A DNA stretch of 8,639 nucleotides, from positions 1 to 8,639 of the forward strand of contig CAYLNK010000294.1 in assembly GCA_964384675.1 (NCBI GenBank), in the 5' to 3' direction. Positions 1 to 6,533 of this stretch are shown piece by piece (within the stretch, counting starts at the first letter, position 1; each line of letters starts with the position of its first letter). The position numbers and the translations under genes were made by a program. The notes beneath the pieces were generated by a model. It was not told the origin of the DNA. It saw only the letters and a program-made list of their open reading frames with translations, and searched no databases. This DNA comes from CAYLNK01 sp964384675 (GTDB taxonomy: Bacteria > Acidobacteriota > Thermoanaerobaculia > UBA5066).

Positions 1-1022
1 CGGACGACGGCCACGGCGACGGCGCGGAACGTCTCGGCGCAGGCGGCCAGCATCACGAGGAACACGGTGGTCAGGGCGGCCGCCGGCCGGAGGGCGGCCC
101 ATCCGCCGACGAGGAGGAGGGCGAGGCCCGACCCGGCGACCAGCGTCCGGCCGCTCGGCCGCCCGAACGTCTCGCGTACGAAGAGCACCAGCGAGAGCGC
201 GAAGAGGAGCCCCGCGACGTTCATCACCGGCTCGGACCAGAGGACGAAGCGCGGGTCGGTCGCGAGGTCCGCGCCGAAGAGGAAGTAGGCGAGCACGGCG
301 TTGGAGGCGCACAGGAGCGCGAACCAGAGGTTCTCGTGCAGCTCGCGGTGGAAGGCGTAGAGCGCGCCGTGGAGGAGCGCGAACGCCAGGAAGACGCCGG
401 TGAAGAGCCAGGTGGCCGCGGCGGAGGCGGCCGCCCGCCGGGTCTCCTCGGGGAGGACCCGCTCGGCGAGCCCGATCTCGGCCGTGAAGCCGGGAGCGGC
501 GCCGACCCTCTCGAGCGCGCGGAGGTCCGGGCAGGCGTAGCGGATCGCGAGGACGTGCTCGCCCCCGGCGAGCGTGAGCACCGAGCTCGCGATCGGCGTC
601 CAGGTGACGGCGGGGCGCCCCGCCGAGCCGAGGTCGCCGTAGCGGACCGACAGCGTGCCGTCCACGTACACCTCGCTGGCGCCGCGCTGCCGGAGCCGGA
701 GGGCGAGCGGACGTCCCGCGAGCGAGGCGGGTACGTCGAGGCGGGTCCGGAAGACGGCGCGCCCCCGGAAGCCCGGGGGGCGATCGGCGGCGAGCCGGGG
801 GGCGACCGAGGGCCATCCGGAGTCCGGCACGTCGGCGGCCACCAGGTCGATCCCGTCGCCCTCCCGATAGCGCCAGCCGTCGGTCAGCCGGAGGGTCTCG
901 CCGCTCTCGAGCGGGCGTAGGGAGACGGAGCCGTGCGGAGCCTGGGGACTCGCGAGCGCGAGCCGCCCGGCCAGAAGCGCGATCGCCACGGCGGCCGCCA
1001 GCGTCCGTCCCCCGGCTGTCAC
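1..1022 (-). CDS. 7TM-DISM-type membrane sensor, C-terminus cut by window edge
   Basis: A minus-strand frame stays open from a GTG at 1022-1020 to the window edge, giving 340 residues. The GTG is preceded by AGGGAGGA with six bases of spacing, which fixes the start. Residues 7-24 form a signal peptide or signal anchor. Residues 40-185 look like the beta-sandwich sensor domain that precedes 7TM regions in bacterial receptors. Typical motifs are GWRYREGD (49-56), DVPDSGWPSV (64-73) and EVYVDG (117-122). Five hydrophobic helices follow at about 203-224, 231-250, 265-283, 293-311 and 314-336, consistent with an incomplete seven-helix bundle. Members of this architecture usually end in a cytoplasmic output domain such as SpoIIE/PP2C, histidine kinase or GGDEF, which would lie beyond position 1. 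It is transcribed away from the cytochrome gene and shares the 1023-1191 spacer with it. The ligand is unknown. The family call is by motif recognition only. Confidence 0.75.
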   Translation of the reverse strand, partial: MTAGGRTLAAAVAIALLAGRLALASPQAPHGSVSLRPLESGETLRLTDGWRYREGDGIDLVAADVPDSGWPSVAPRLAADRPPGFRGRAVFRTRLDVPASLAGRPLALRLRQRGASEVYVDGTLSVRYGDLGSAGRPAVTWTPIASSVLTLAGGEHVLAIRYACPDLRALERVGAAPGFTAEIGLAERVLPEETRRAAASAAATWLFTGVFLAFALLHGALYAFHRELHENLWFALLCASNAVLAYFLFGADLATDPRFVLWSEPVMNVAGLLFALSLVLFVRETFGRPSGRTLVAGSGLALLLVGGWAALRPAAALTTVFLVMLAACAETFRAVAVAVV

Positions 1023-1079
1023 GTCGCGTCCTCCCTGCGGACGAGAATACGGGGCCGCCCCCGCGAGGTTTCGTGACGG

Positions 1080-1101
1080 AATGAGATTCGTTTGAATCAT
1101 T
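1080..1101. promoter_or_regulatory. AT-rich imperfect inverted repeat in divergent spacer, possible operator
   Basis: AATGAGATTC and GAATCATT flank a short GTTT core. Eight bases of each arm pair if two bases in the left arm are bulged. This is the most AT-rich stretch in an otherwise very GC-rich window. It lies between the two divergent start codons (1022 minus, 1192 plus), where a shared operator or promoter is expected. No convincing -35/-10 pair was found. A TATTCT-like element on the minus strand at 1044-1049 has no good partner. The regulatory role is inferred. Confidence 0.3.
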
Positions 1102-1147
1102 GTCCGGGGCGGCCCGAGGACCCACTCTCCGTCCGTCGAATGTCGGG

Positions 1148-1165
1148 TCGCGCGGAGCCGCGCGA
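1148..1165. repeat. Perfect 8+8 bp palindrome in the cytochrome gene leader
   Basis: TCGCGCGG and CCGCGCGA are exact reverse complements separated by two bases. The element ends 26 bases before the cytochrome ATG, just upstream of its AAGGA ribosome binding site (1182-1186). The two-base spacer is too short for a full RNA hairpin without opening inner pairs, so a dimeric protein site or a weak leader hairpin is possible. GC-only palindromes arise easily by chance in such GC-rich DNA. Confidence 0.25.
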
Positions 1166-1191
1166 GAATCCGCAGAGGGGGAAGGACACCG

Positions 1192-2646
1192 ATGGCTTCT
1201 GGACTCCGTGAACGCGTGGGGATCTGGCTCCGGCCCGCCGTCTATCTCGGGCACAACAAGACGACGATGGCGGGGGCGGTCCTCACGACCAGCACCGCGC
1301 TGACGCTCCTCTGGTTCTGGGCGTTCGAGATCCTCAAGGGGGGCCACGTCAACCCGTACGCGGGGATGGCGTTCTACCTGATCCTGCCCGGCATCTTCCT
1401 GCTGGGTCTCGTCCTGATGCCCCTCGGGGTCTTCCTCACACGCTGGCGGCTCCGCCGCGCCGGAACGCTCCCCGCGGCCTACCCGCAGATCGACCTCGGC
1501 GCCCCGACGCTCCGCCGGGCGATCGTCATCGTCTCGGTCCTCACGATCCTCAACATCGCGATCCTCGGCATCTCCACCTACCGAGGCGTGGAGTACATGG
1601 ACTCGGCGCAATTCTGCGGCCAGACGTGCCACAGCGTGATGGCGCCGGAGTACACGGCGTACGAGGGCTCGCCCCACTCGCGGGTGGGCTGCGTCGGATG
1701 CCACATCGGCCCCGGCGCCCCGTGGTTCGTGCAGGCGAAGATCTCGGGACTCCGGCAGGTCGTGGCGGTCACGCTCAAGACCTACTCCCGCCCCATCCCG
1801 TCCCCCGTCCACCAGCTGCGGCCCGCGCGCGAGACGTGCGAGCAGTGCCACTGGCCGCAGAAGTTCACGGGCGACCGCCTCGTCGTGAGGAAGAAGTTCG
1901 CCGACGACGAGGCGAACAGCGCCACGACGAGCGTCCTGGTGCTGAAGATCGGGGGCTGGAACTCCCGCGGCGCCTCGGGGATCCACGGCCGGCACCTCGA
2001 CGCCAAGGAGCGGATCAGCTACGAGACGTCCGACGGGCGGCGCCAGGTCATCTCGAAGGTGACGTACCTCGACGACGCGGGAAAGACCGTGGAGTACGTC
2101 TCCACCGAGACCAAGAACCCGCCCGGCGCGACCGGCGTCGTCGAGACCCGGAAGATGGACTGCATGGACTGCCACAACCGTCCGACGCACGTCTTCAACC
2201 TCCCCGAGCGCTCGATCGACCAGGCGCTCTCCGAGGGGCGGATCAGCCCCGAGCTGCCGTTCATCAAGAAGAAGGGCGTGGAGGCCCTCCGCGCCGAGTC
2301 CGACTCCCGGACCGGCGCCGACGAGCGGATCGCCAACGCCATCACGAGCTTCTACAAGTCGACGTACCCGGACGTCTTCAACGGCAAGCGCGCGAAGGTC
2401 GAGGAGGCCGTCCAGCAGGTGCAGGCGATCTACCGCCGGAACGTCTTCCCCGAGATGAAGGTGACGTGGGGGACGTACCCGAACAACCTCGGGCACGACG
2501 ACTTCCCGGGCTGCTTCCGCTGCCACGACGGCACCCACAAGAGCGCGGATGGCAAGGTGATCAGCGCCGAGTGCGACTCGTGCCACGCGGTGCTGGCGAT
2601 GGACGAGGCCGACCCGAAGATCCTGGCGGACCTGGGCCAGAAATAG
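1192..2646 (+). CDS. NapC/NirT-type inner-membrane multiheme cytochrome c, ImcH-like
   Basis: The product has 484 residues and probably takes electrons from the quinol pool to periplasmic cytochromes. AAGGA five bases before the ATG supports the start. Three hydrophobic helices lie at about 24-48, 57-82 and 108-129, followed by a periplasmic heme domain. Heme motifs are CGQTCH at 142-147 (CX3CH), then CVGCH 167-171, CEQCH 216-220, CMDCH 324-328, CFRCH 441-445 and CDSCH 461-465, giving six predicted c-type hemes. FCGQTCHSVMAPEYTAY is the NapC/NirT first-heme signature. A heme-free stretch rich in predicted strands, starting near a GIHGRH motif, separates hemes 3 and 4. Classical NapC/NrfH proteins have one helix and four hemes, so this resembles the larger three-helix quinol oxidoreductases such as Geobacter ImcH. 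That comparison is from memory, and the electron acceptor is unknown. No cytochrome maturation or reductase genes lie nearby in the window. Confidence 0.88.
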   Translation: MASGLRERVGIWLRPAVYLGHNKTTMAGAVLTTSTALTLLWFWAFEILKGGHVNPYAGMAFYLILPGIFLLGLVLMPLGVFLTRWRLRRAGTLPAAYPQIDLGAPTLRRAIVIVSVLTILNIAILGISTYRGVEYMDSAQFCGQTCHSVMAPEYTAYEGSPHSRVGCVGCHIGPGAPWFVQAKISGLRQVVAVTLKTYSRPIPSPVHQLRPARETCEQCHWPQKFTGDRLVVRKKFADDEANSATTSVLVLKIGGWNSRGASGIHGRHLDAKERISYETSDGRRQVISKVTYLDDAGKTVEYVSTETKNPPGATGVVETRKMDCMDCHNRPTHVFNLPERSIDQALSEGRISPELPFIKKKGVEALRAESDSRTGADERIANAITSFYKSTYPDVFNGKRAKVEEAVQQVQAIYRRNVFPEMKVTWGTYPNNLGHDDFPGCFRCHDGTHKSADGKVISAECDSCHAVLAMDEADPKILADLGQK

Positions 2647-2685
2647 AGTGTCGGCGCCACGAGGCTGTTAACGGGGCGGCGCGTC

Positions 2686-2701
2686 GTCCGTTCTCACGGA
2701 C
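2686..2701 (+). promoter_or_regulatory. Perfect 6-bp hairpin abutting the metallopeptidase start codon
   Basis: GTCCGT, a TCTC tetraloop and ACGGAC form a perfect stem ending one base before the ATG at 2702. The only weak Shine-Dalgarno candidate (ACGGA, 2696-2700) lies in the right arm, so the folded RNA would hide it. This could lower translation of the metallopeptidase or make it depend on ribosomes arriving from the cytochrome gene 55 bases upstream. No U-tract follows, so it is not a terminator. The function is inferred. Confidence 0.3.
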
Positions 2702-3490
2702 ATGAAGAAGCCGCCCGCGATCGCCGCCGCCCTGCTCCTCACGTTTCGCTCCACCGCCTTCGCGGCGGAGCCTCCGGCCTTCCGCGCCGTCGCGGGGGAC
2801 GGGTTCACGCTGGAGCTGACGGACGCCGATCGGGAGCGCGAGGCCGAGGTGCGCGGGCTCGTCGTTCGGGGCCGGGGCACCGTCGAGACGTTCTTCGGGC
2901 GGGCGTACCCGCGGGCCGTCACCGTCAAGCTCTTCCCGGACCGCGCGTCCCTGACGGCCTTCTGGCGCGAGGATTGGAAGGCCCCGGACCTGGTGCCGGA
3001 GTGCTGGATGGTCGCGAGCGGCACGGCGAGGTCCCTGCCCCTCCTGTCTCCCGGCGTCTGGAAGAAGGAGGCGTGCGATCACGACCCGGCCGACGCCATC
3101 GCCACGGCCCGGCTCGTCACACACGAGCTGGTTCACGTCTTCCACGGCCAGTCGAGCCCGAGCCCGGAATTCGACGGGCTGGACGGCATCGCCTGGTTCG
3201 TGGAAGGGCTCGCGACGTTCGCGTCGGGCCAGCTCGACGCCGGCCGTCTGGCGGGCGCCCGCGAGGCGGTCCGCGCGGGGAAGGGGCCGGCGCGGCTCGA
3301 GGACGTCTGGAAGGGGAAGCACCGGTACGGCTTCGCCGGCTCGCTGGTCGCCCACGTCGACGCGACGTGGGGCCGCAAGAAGGTCCTCGAGATGCTGCGC
3401 GGCACCTCCCAGGCCGAGCTGCTCGCGAGCCTCGGTGTCACGGAGGCGGCGCTCCTGGAAGGGTGGCGCGCGTCGCTTCTGCACGAGTAG
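2702..3490 (+). CDS. Exported zinc metallopeptidase, HExxH gluzincin of peptidase-MA type
   Basis: The product has 262 residues and was not matched to a named gene. Residues 1-21 form a Sec signal peptide (KK, hydrophobic core, AFA before A22), with an atypical Arg16 inside the core. The mature protein should be periplasmic or secreted. HELVH at 141-145 gives two zinc-binding histidines and the catalytic Glu142. The WFVEGLATFAS segment supplies the probable third ligand, Glu168, as in the peptidase-MA (gluzincin) group, where a W..EG.A motif follows HExxH by about 20 residues. Cys101 and Cys125 could form a disulfide in the oxidising compartment. The start codon has a poor ribosome site inside a hairpin. 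The gene lies 55 bases after the cytochrome gene and 68 bases before siaA, in the same direction. The substrate is unknown, and a link to the Sia proteins is only positional. Confidence 0.8.
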   Translation: MKKPPAIAAALLLTFRSTAFAAEPPAFRAVAGDGFTLELTDADREREAEVRGLVVRGRGTVETFFGRAYPRAVTVKLFPDRASLTAFWREDWKAPDLVPECWMVASGTARSLPLLSPGVWKKEACDHDPADAIATARLVTHELVHVFHGQSSPSPEFDGLDGIAWFVEGLATFASGQLDAGRLAGAREAVRAGKGPARLEDVWKGKHRYGFAGSLVAHVDATWGRKKVLEMLRGTSQAELLASLGVTEAALLEGWRASLLHE

Positions 3491-3520
3491 GCGCCTGCGG
3501 CCAACCCCCCGGACGAGGGA

Positions 3521-3551
3521 TTGATTCGCGGGGGCGATGACGTATCGTCCC
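3521..3551 (+). promoter_or_regulatory. Candidate siaA leader: inverted repeat and weak promoter-like elements
   Basis: GGGGCGAT (3531-3538) and ATCGTCCC (3544-3551) are reverse complements with one mismatch that becomes a G-U pair in RNA. They give an eight-pair stem with the loop GACGU, seven bases before the siaA ATG. A weak -35-like TTGATT (3521-3526) lies 16 bases before a -10-like TATCGT (3543-3548), each matching the sigma-70 consensus at four of six positions. The stem could be an operator overlapping the promoter, or an mRNA hairpin affecting siaA, which has no clear ribosome site. The two readings conflict, because a promoter here would start transcription after the stem. There is no U-tract for an intrinsic terminator. 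Confidence 0.25.
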
Positions 3552-3558
3552 TTCCCGG

Positions 3559-5592
3559 ATGAGTCCCGGAGGCGATCGCGAGCGCGCTCCCGCGAGGTTC
3601 CGGAGCCTGCGTGGCCGCTTCCTTCTTCTCATCTCCGTCATCTACGTCGCGGTCGGCGGCCTCGCGGCCGCCGGGTTCTTCCAGGTGGCGGGGGGGATCA
3701 TCCGGAGCCTCGCGGCCAGCTACGCCCGGCAGTACGCGAGCCAGCAGAAGGGGAGGCTCCTCGCCAGGCTGGAGCGCGAGGTCGTGCTGGCCCGCAAGCT
3801 GGTGGATTCCCCCCTGCTCCTTCGCTTCTGCCTGGACGAGGCCGATCCGGTCAAGCGCGGCCTCGCGCTGGAGGAGCTGGAAAGCTACCGACGCCTCTTC
3901 GCGGACCGCAGCTACTTCTTCGTCGTCGACGCGAGCGGCCACTACTACTTCAACAACGCCGCCGACGAGTTCCGTGGCAAGGAGCTCCGCTACACGGTGA
4001 CCCGGGGCGATCCGACGACGGCCTGGTACTTCGCGACGCTGGAGCACGTCTCCGACTTCGCGCTCCACGTCGACAACAGCGCGCAGCTCGGCGTGACCAA
4101 GGTGTGGGTCAACGCCGTCGTGAAGGACGGGGAGAAGAAGGTCGGGCTCGGCGGCAGCGGCCTCGACCTGACGCCGTTCCTGAAGGACGTCGTGCACTCG
4201 CCCGAGGCCGGCGTCGAGACGATCCTGGTGGACGCCCAGGGCTTCGTGCAGGGCCACTCCGACGCCGCTCTCATGGAGGCGAACGCCCGGATCCGTGACG
4301 AGAGCAAGCGCCTCACGCTGGCGGGACTGATCGACGACGAGGCGGGCCGCGGTCTCCTGAAGGAGCGGCTCGCCCGGCTCACGTCCGGGGCGAGCGACGT
4401 CGAGACGTTCGAGATGAGCAGCGGGGGCCGCCACGTCCTGGTCGCGGCCACCTACATGAAGGGGATCGATTGGGCGGCCGTCGTCTTCGTCGACCCCGCG
4501 CGGGTCATCCGCTTCCGGCAGTTCCTGCCGATCCTGCTGGTGATGACCGGGACCCTCCTGGTGGCCATCCTGCTGGTCTCGTGGTCGCTCGACCGGCTGG
4601 TGCTGGCACGCCTGGGCCGTCTGACCCGCTCGACCCGCGAGATCGCCGCGGGGCGGTACGACGTGAGCCTCCCGGTGGACCGCGAGGACGAGCTCGGCGA
4701 CCTGACCCGCTCCTTCAACGAGATGACCGCCACGGTGCGCGACCACACCCAGAACCTGGAGGCGAAGGTCGCCGACCGGACCGTCGAGCTCCTGGCGTCG
4801 AACCGGAAGGTGATGGACAGCATCCGGTACGCGCGCCTCATCCAGTCGGCCCTGCTGGCGAAGCCCGCCGACCTGGCCACGCTGCTGCCCGACTCGGTCG
4901 TCTTCTGGCGCCCGCGGGACGTCGTCGGCGGGGACTTCTACGCGCTCTATCCCGACGGCGCCGGAGGTTTCCTGCTGGCGGTCGCCGACTGCACGGGGCA
5001 CGGCGTGCCCGGCGCGTTCATGACCATGGCGGCCAAGGCGCTCCTCGACCGCGCGGTCGCGACGCACGGCACGGACGATCCCGCCTCCCTCCTGGCCGCG
5101 CTCAACGCCACGCTCCGCGAGCTCCTCCAGCAGGAGGGCGCGGGCGGCCGGAACGGGCTGGACCTGGGCCTCGCGCGGGTGAAGCCGGATCGACGGGTGG
5201 TGCGGTTCGCCGGGGCGCGGATCGCGCTCTGGGTCCAGTCCGGGGACGGCGCGGTCACGGTGGTGAAGGGCGACCGGGAGAGCCTCGGGTACGCCGGCTC
5301 CCATCCCGGCTTCGTCTTCCGGAACCAGGACCTCGCGGCCGTGCCGGGGCAGCGATACTTCCTCCTGACGGACGGACTCCTGGACCAGGCCGGCGGGGCG
5401 AAGGGGTTCGGCCTCGGTCCGCGCCGCCTGCAGGAGGCGATGGCCAGCTGGATCGGCGTGCCGGTGCCGGCCCTCGCGGCCCGCATCGACGCGCTCCTCG
5501 GGGAGCATCAGGGGCGGTACCCGCAACGCGACGACATCACCCTGGTCGGGTTCCGGCTCTCGCCGGGTCCCGGCGTCGAGGAGGCTTCGTGA
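3559..5592 (+). CDS. siaA: SiaA-like membrane PP2C/SpoIIE phosphatase with periplasmic sensor and HAMP
   Basis: The product has 677 residues. In P. aeruginosa, SiaA dephosphorylates SiaC and so turns on c-di-GMP synthesis by SiaD. Order: transmembrane helix about 21-42, extracytoplasmic Cache-like sensor about 43-315, second helix about 322-345, HAMP about 345-397 (with DELGDLTRSFNEM), a coiled-coil linker ending in SIRYARLIQSALL, then a PP2C/SpoIIE domain about 440-668. Metal-binding acidic residues are all visible: D459 in VVGGDFY, D477 in ADCTGHGVPGAF, D605 in TDG, and D658/D659 in RDDITLVGF. The phosphatase should therefore be active. The in-frame stop at 3538-3540 limits the start to positions after it, and ATG 3559 is the only sensible choice despite a weak ribosome site. 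The stop codon overlaps the siaB ATG by one base. The call rests on architecture plus the siaBCD neighbours. The ligand sensed is unknown. Confidence 0.9.
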   Translation: MSPGGDRERAPARFRSLRGRFLLLISVIYVAVGGLAAAGFFQVAGGIIRSLAASYARQYASQQKGRLLARLEREVVLARKLVDSPLLLRFCLDEADPVKRGLALEELESYRRLFADRSYFFVVDASGHYYFNNAADEFRGKELRYTVTRGDPTTAWYFATLEHVSDFALHVDNSAQLGVTKVWVNAVVKDGEKKVGLGGSGLDLTPFLKDVVHSPEAGVETILVDAQGFVQGHSDAALMEANARIRDESKRLTLAGLIDDEAGRGLLKERLARLTSGASDVETFEMSSGGRHVLVAATYMKGIDWAAVVFVDPARVIRFRQFLPILLVMTGTLLVAILLVSWSLDRLVLARLGRLTRSTREIAAGRYDVSLPVDREDELGDLTRSFNEMTATVRDHTQNLEAKVADRTVELLASNRKVMDSIRYARLIQSALLAKPADLATLLPDSVVFWRPRDVVGGDFYALYPDGAGGFLLAVADCTGHGVPGAFMTMAAKALLDRAVATHGTDDPASLLAALNATLRELLQQEGAGGRNGLDLGLARVKPDRRVVRFAGARIALWVQSGDGAVTVVKGDRESLGYAGSHPGFVFRNQDLAAVPGQRYFLLTDGLLDQAGGAKGFGLGPRRLQEAMASWIGVPVPALAARIDALLGEHQGRYPQRDDITLVGFRLSPGPGVEEAS

Positions 5593-6131
5593 TGGACCTG
5601 TTCGACCTCAAGGAGCGGCTCGGCGGCGCCGGGGCGCTCATCACGTTCAGCGGCTCGTTCAGCCACAGCATCATCGAGGAGCTGGGGACGGCCGTGAAGA
5701 AGTACCTGGAAAGCGAGGCGATCCGGAAGTCGGCCATGCTGGACGTCTTCTCCGTCTACATCGAGGCGGCTCAGAACGTGCGGAACTACACGGCGGCCCG
5801 CCTCGCGGCCGGCTCCGAGGCCCCGGTCGCGCAGTCCAGCATCCTCGTGATCGCCAAGCGGGACGACCGCTACGAGGTGCACTCCGGCAACGTGGTGGAG
5901 CGCGAGGACGTCGCCGGGCTCGCCGCCCGCCTGGACGAGCTCGCCGCGCTGGACCAGGCCGGACTCAAGGCCCTGTACAAGGAGCGCCTGAGGAAGCGGA
6001 CGCCGGAAGGGGCCACCGGTGCGGGGCTCGGCTTCGTCGACATGGCACGCCGCGCCACCGAGCCCCTTCACTACCAGCTGACGCCGCTGCCGGACGGGCG
6101 GTCGTACTTCAGCCTTCGCGTCGTCGTCTGA
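5592..6131 (+). CDS. siaB: SiaB-like Ser/Thr protein kinase (GHKL fold, DUF6272)
   Basis: The product has 179 residues. In P. aeruginosa, SiaB phosphorylates SiaC on a threonine and so keeps SiaD off, opposing SiaA. The sequence shows a GHKL-type ATP-binding layout: an N-box-like segment YIEAAQNVRNYT with Glu58 and Asn62, and a glycine-rich GAGLGFVDMARR segment (143-154) typical of the G2 box/ATP lid region. There are no membrane segments, so it is cytoplasmic. The start is secure: ATG 5592 overlaps the siaA TGA by one base, and AGGAGG (5579-5584) sits seven bases upstream. That arrangement suggests translational coupling and fixed kinase/phosphatase stoichiometry. Family membership is from motifs and gene order. 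Kinase activity is inferred. Confidence 0.88.
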   Translation: MDLFDLKERLGGAGALITFSGSFSHSIIEELGTAVKKYLESEAIRKSAMLDVFSVYIEAAQNVRNYTAARLAAGSEAPVAQSSILVIAKRDDRYEVHSGNVVEREDVAGLAARLDELAALDQAGLKALYKERLRKRTPEGATGAGLGFVDMARRATEPLHYQLTPLPDGRSYFSLRVVV

Positions 6132-6143
6132 GGACGGATCGGA

Positions 6144-6533
6144 ATGCAGATGGAGAACCTCGAGCTCGCCCCCTCCGCCTCCACACCGGAGGTCCGCTTC
6201 GACGCGGCCACCGGCCTCCTCGCCCTTCGCGGCGAGTCGTACCCGGAGAACTCGTTCGAGTTCTTCCGGCCGCTCCTCCACTGGATCCAGGCCTTCCTCG
6301 GGGCCACCAGCCTGCCGGTCCGGATGGAGATCGGGCTCACCTACCTGAACACCAGCAGCATCAAGTGCCTGATGGACCTGCTCGACGTCCTGGAGGCGGC
6401 GCATCGCACCGGCCGGGCGGTGACCCTGACCTGGCTCTACGACGAGGAGAACGACCGTGCCCTCGAGATGGCCGAGGAGTTCCGCGAGGAGGTGACGCTC
6501 CCGTTCTTCCTCGTCCCCCAGAGGGAGCCTTGA
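6144..6533 (+). CDS. siaC: SiaC-like regulatory phosphoprotein (DUF1987)
   Basis: The product has 129 residues, essentially the usual SiaC length. SiaC is the switch of the pathway: unphosphorylated, it binds and activates the diguanylate cyclase SiaD; phosphorylated by SiaB, it lets go. The fold resembles anti-sigma-factor antagonists (STAS-like). Visible family signatures are GESYPENSFEFFRPLLHWI (30-48) and MEIGLTYLNTSSIKCLMDLLDVLE (61-84). Thr70 in YLNTSSIK aligns by motif with the phosphorylated Thr68 of P. aeruginosa SiaC. It is soluble, with no signal peptide. There is a 12-base gap after siaB. Two in-frame ATGs at 6144 and 6150 are both possible. GGA at 6141-6143 is too close for the first and better spaced for the second, so the true N-terminus may be two residues shorter. 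The stop overlaps the next gene as TTGA. Confidence 0.9.
   Translation: MQMENLELAPSASTPEVRFDAATGLLALRGESYPENSFEFFRPLLHWIQAFLGATSLPVRMEIGLTYLNTSSIKCLMDLLDVLEAAHRTGRAVTLTWLYDEENDRALEMAEEFREEVTLPFFLVPQREP

Noticed and set aside
336..920. Plus-strand open frame of 194 codons over the 7TM sensor
   Set aside because: Its composition is dominated by Gly, Glu, Arg and Pro with no motifs. The opposite strand gives a coherent signal peptide, sensor domain and membrane helices.
2647..2701. Intrinsic terminator after the cytochrome gene
   Set aside because: The hairpin present has only a 6-bp stem and is followed by a start codon, not a T-tract.
1626..2705. Alternative plus frame of 359 codons inside the cytochrome gene
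   Set aside because: Arg/Gly/Pro-rich shadow. The other frame holds six heme motifs.
3133..5526. Minus-strand open frame of 797 codons across the metallopeptidase and siaA
   Set aside because: Its translation is low-complexity, rich in Arg, Gly, Glu and Pro, with no domain. It is the usual antisense shadow in GC-rich DNA over well-supported plus-strand genes.
4470..5591. Upstream extension of the siaB frame far into siaA
   Set aside because: The extension is an Arg/Gly-rich shadow. Family homology begins at ATG 5592, which has its own AGGAGG and overlaps the siaA stop.
6365..6529. ATG at 6365 as the start of siaD
   Set aside because: It would overlap siaC by 169 bases with shadow-like sequence. 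TTG 6530 gives a tight TTGA junction and coherent coiled-coil sequence from the start.
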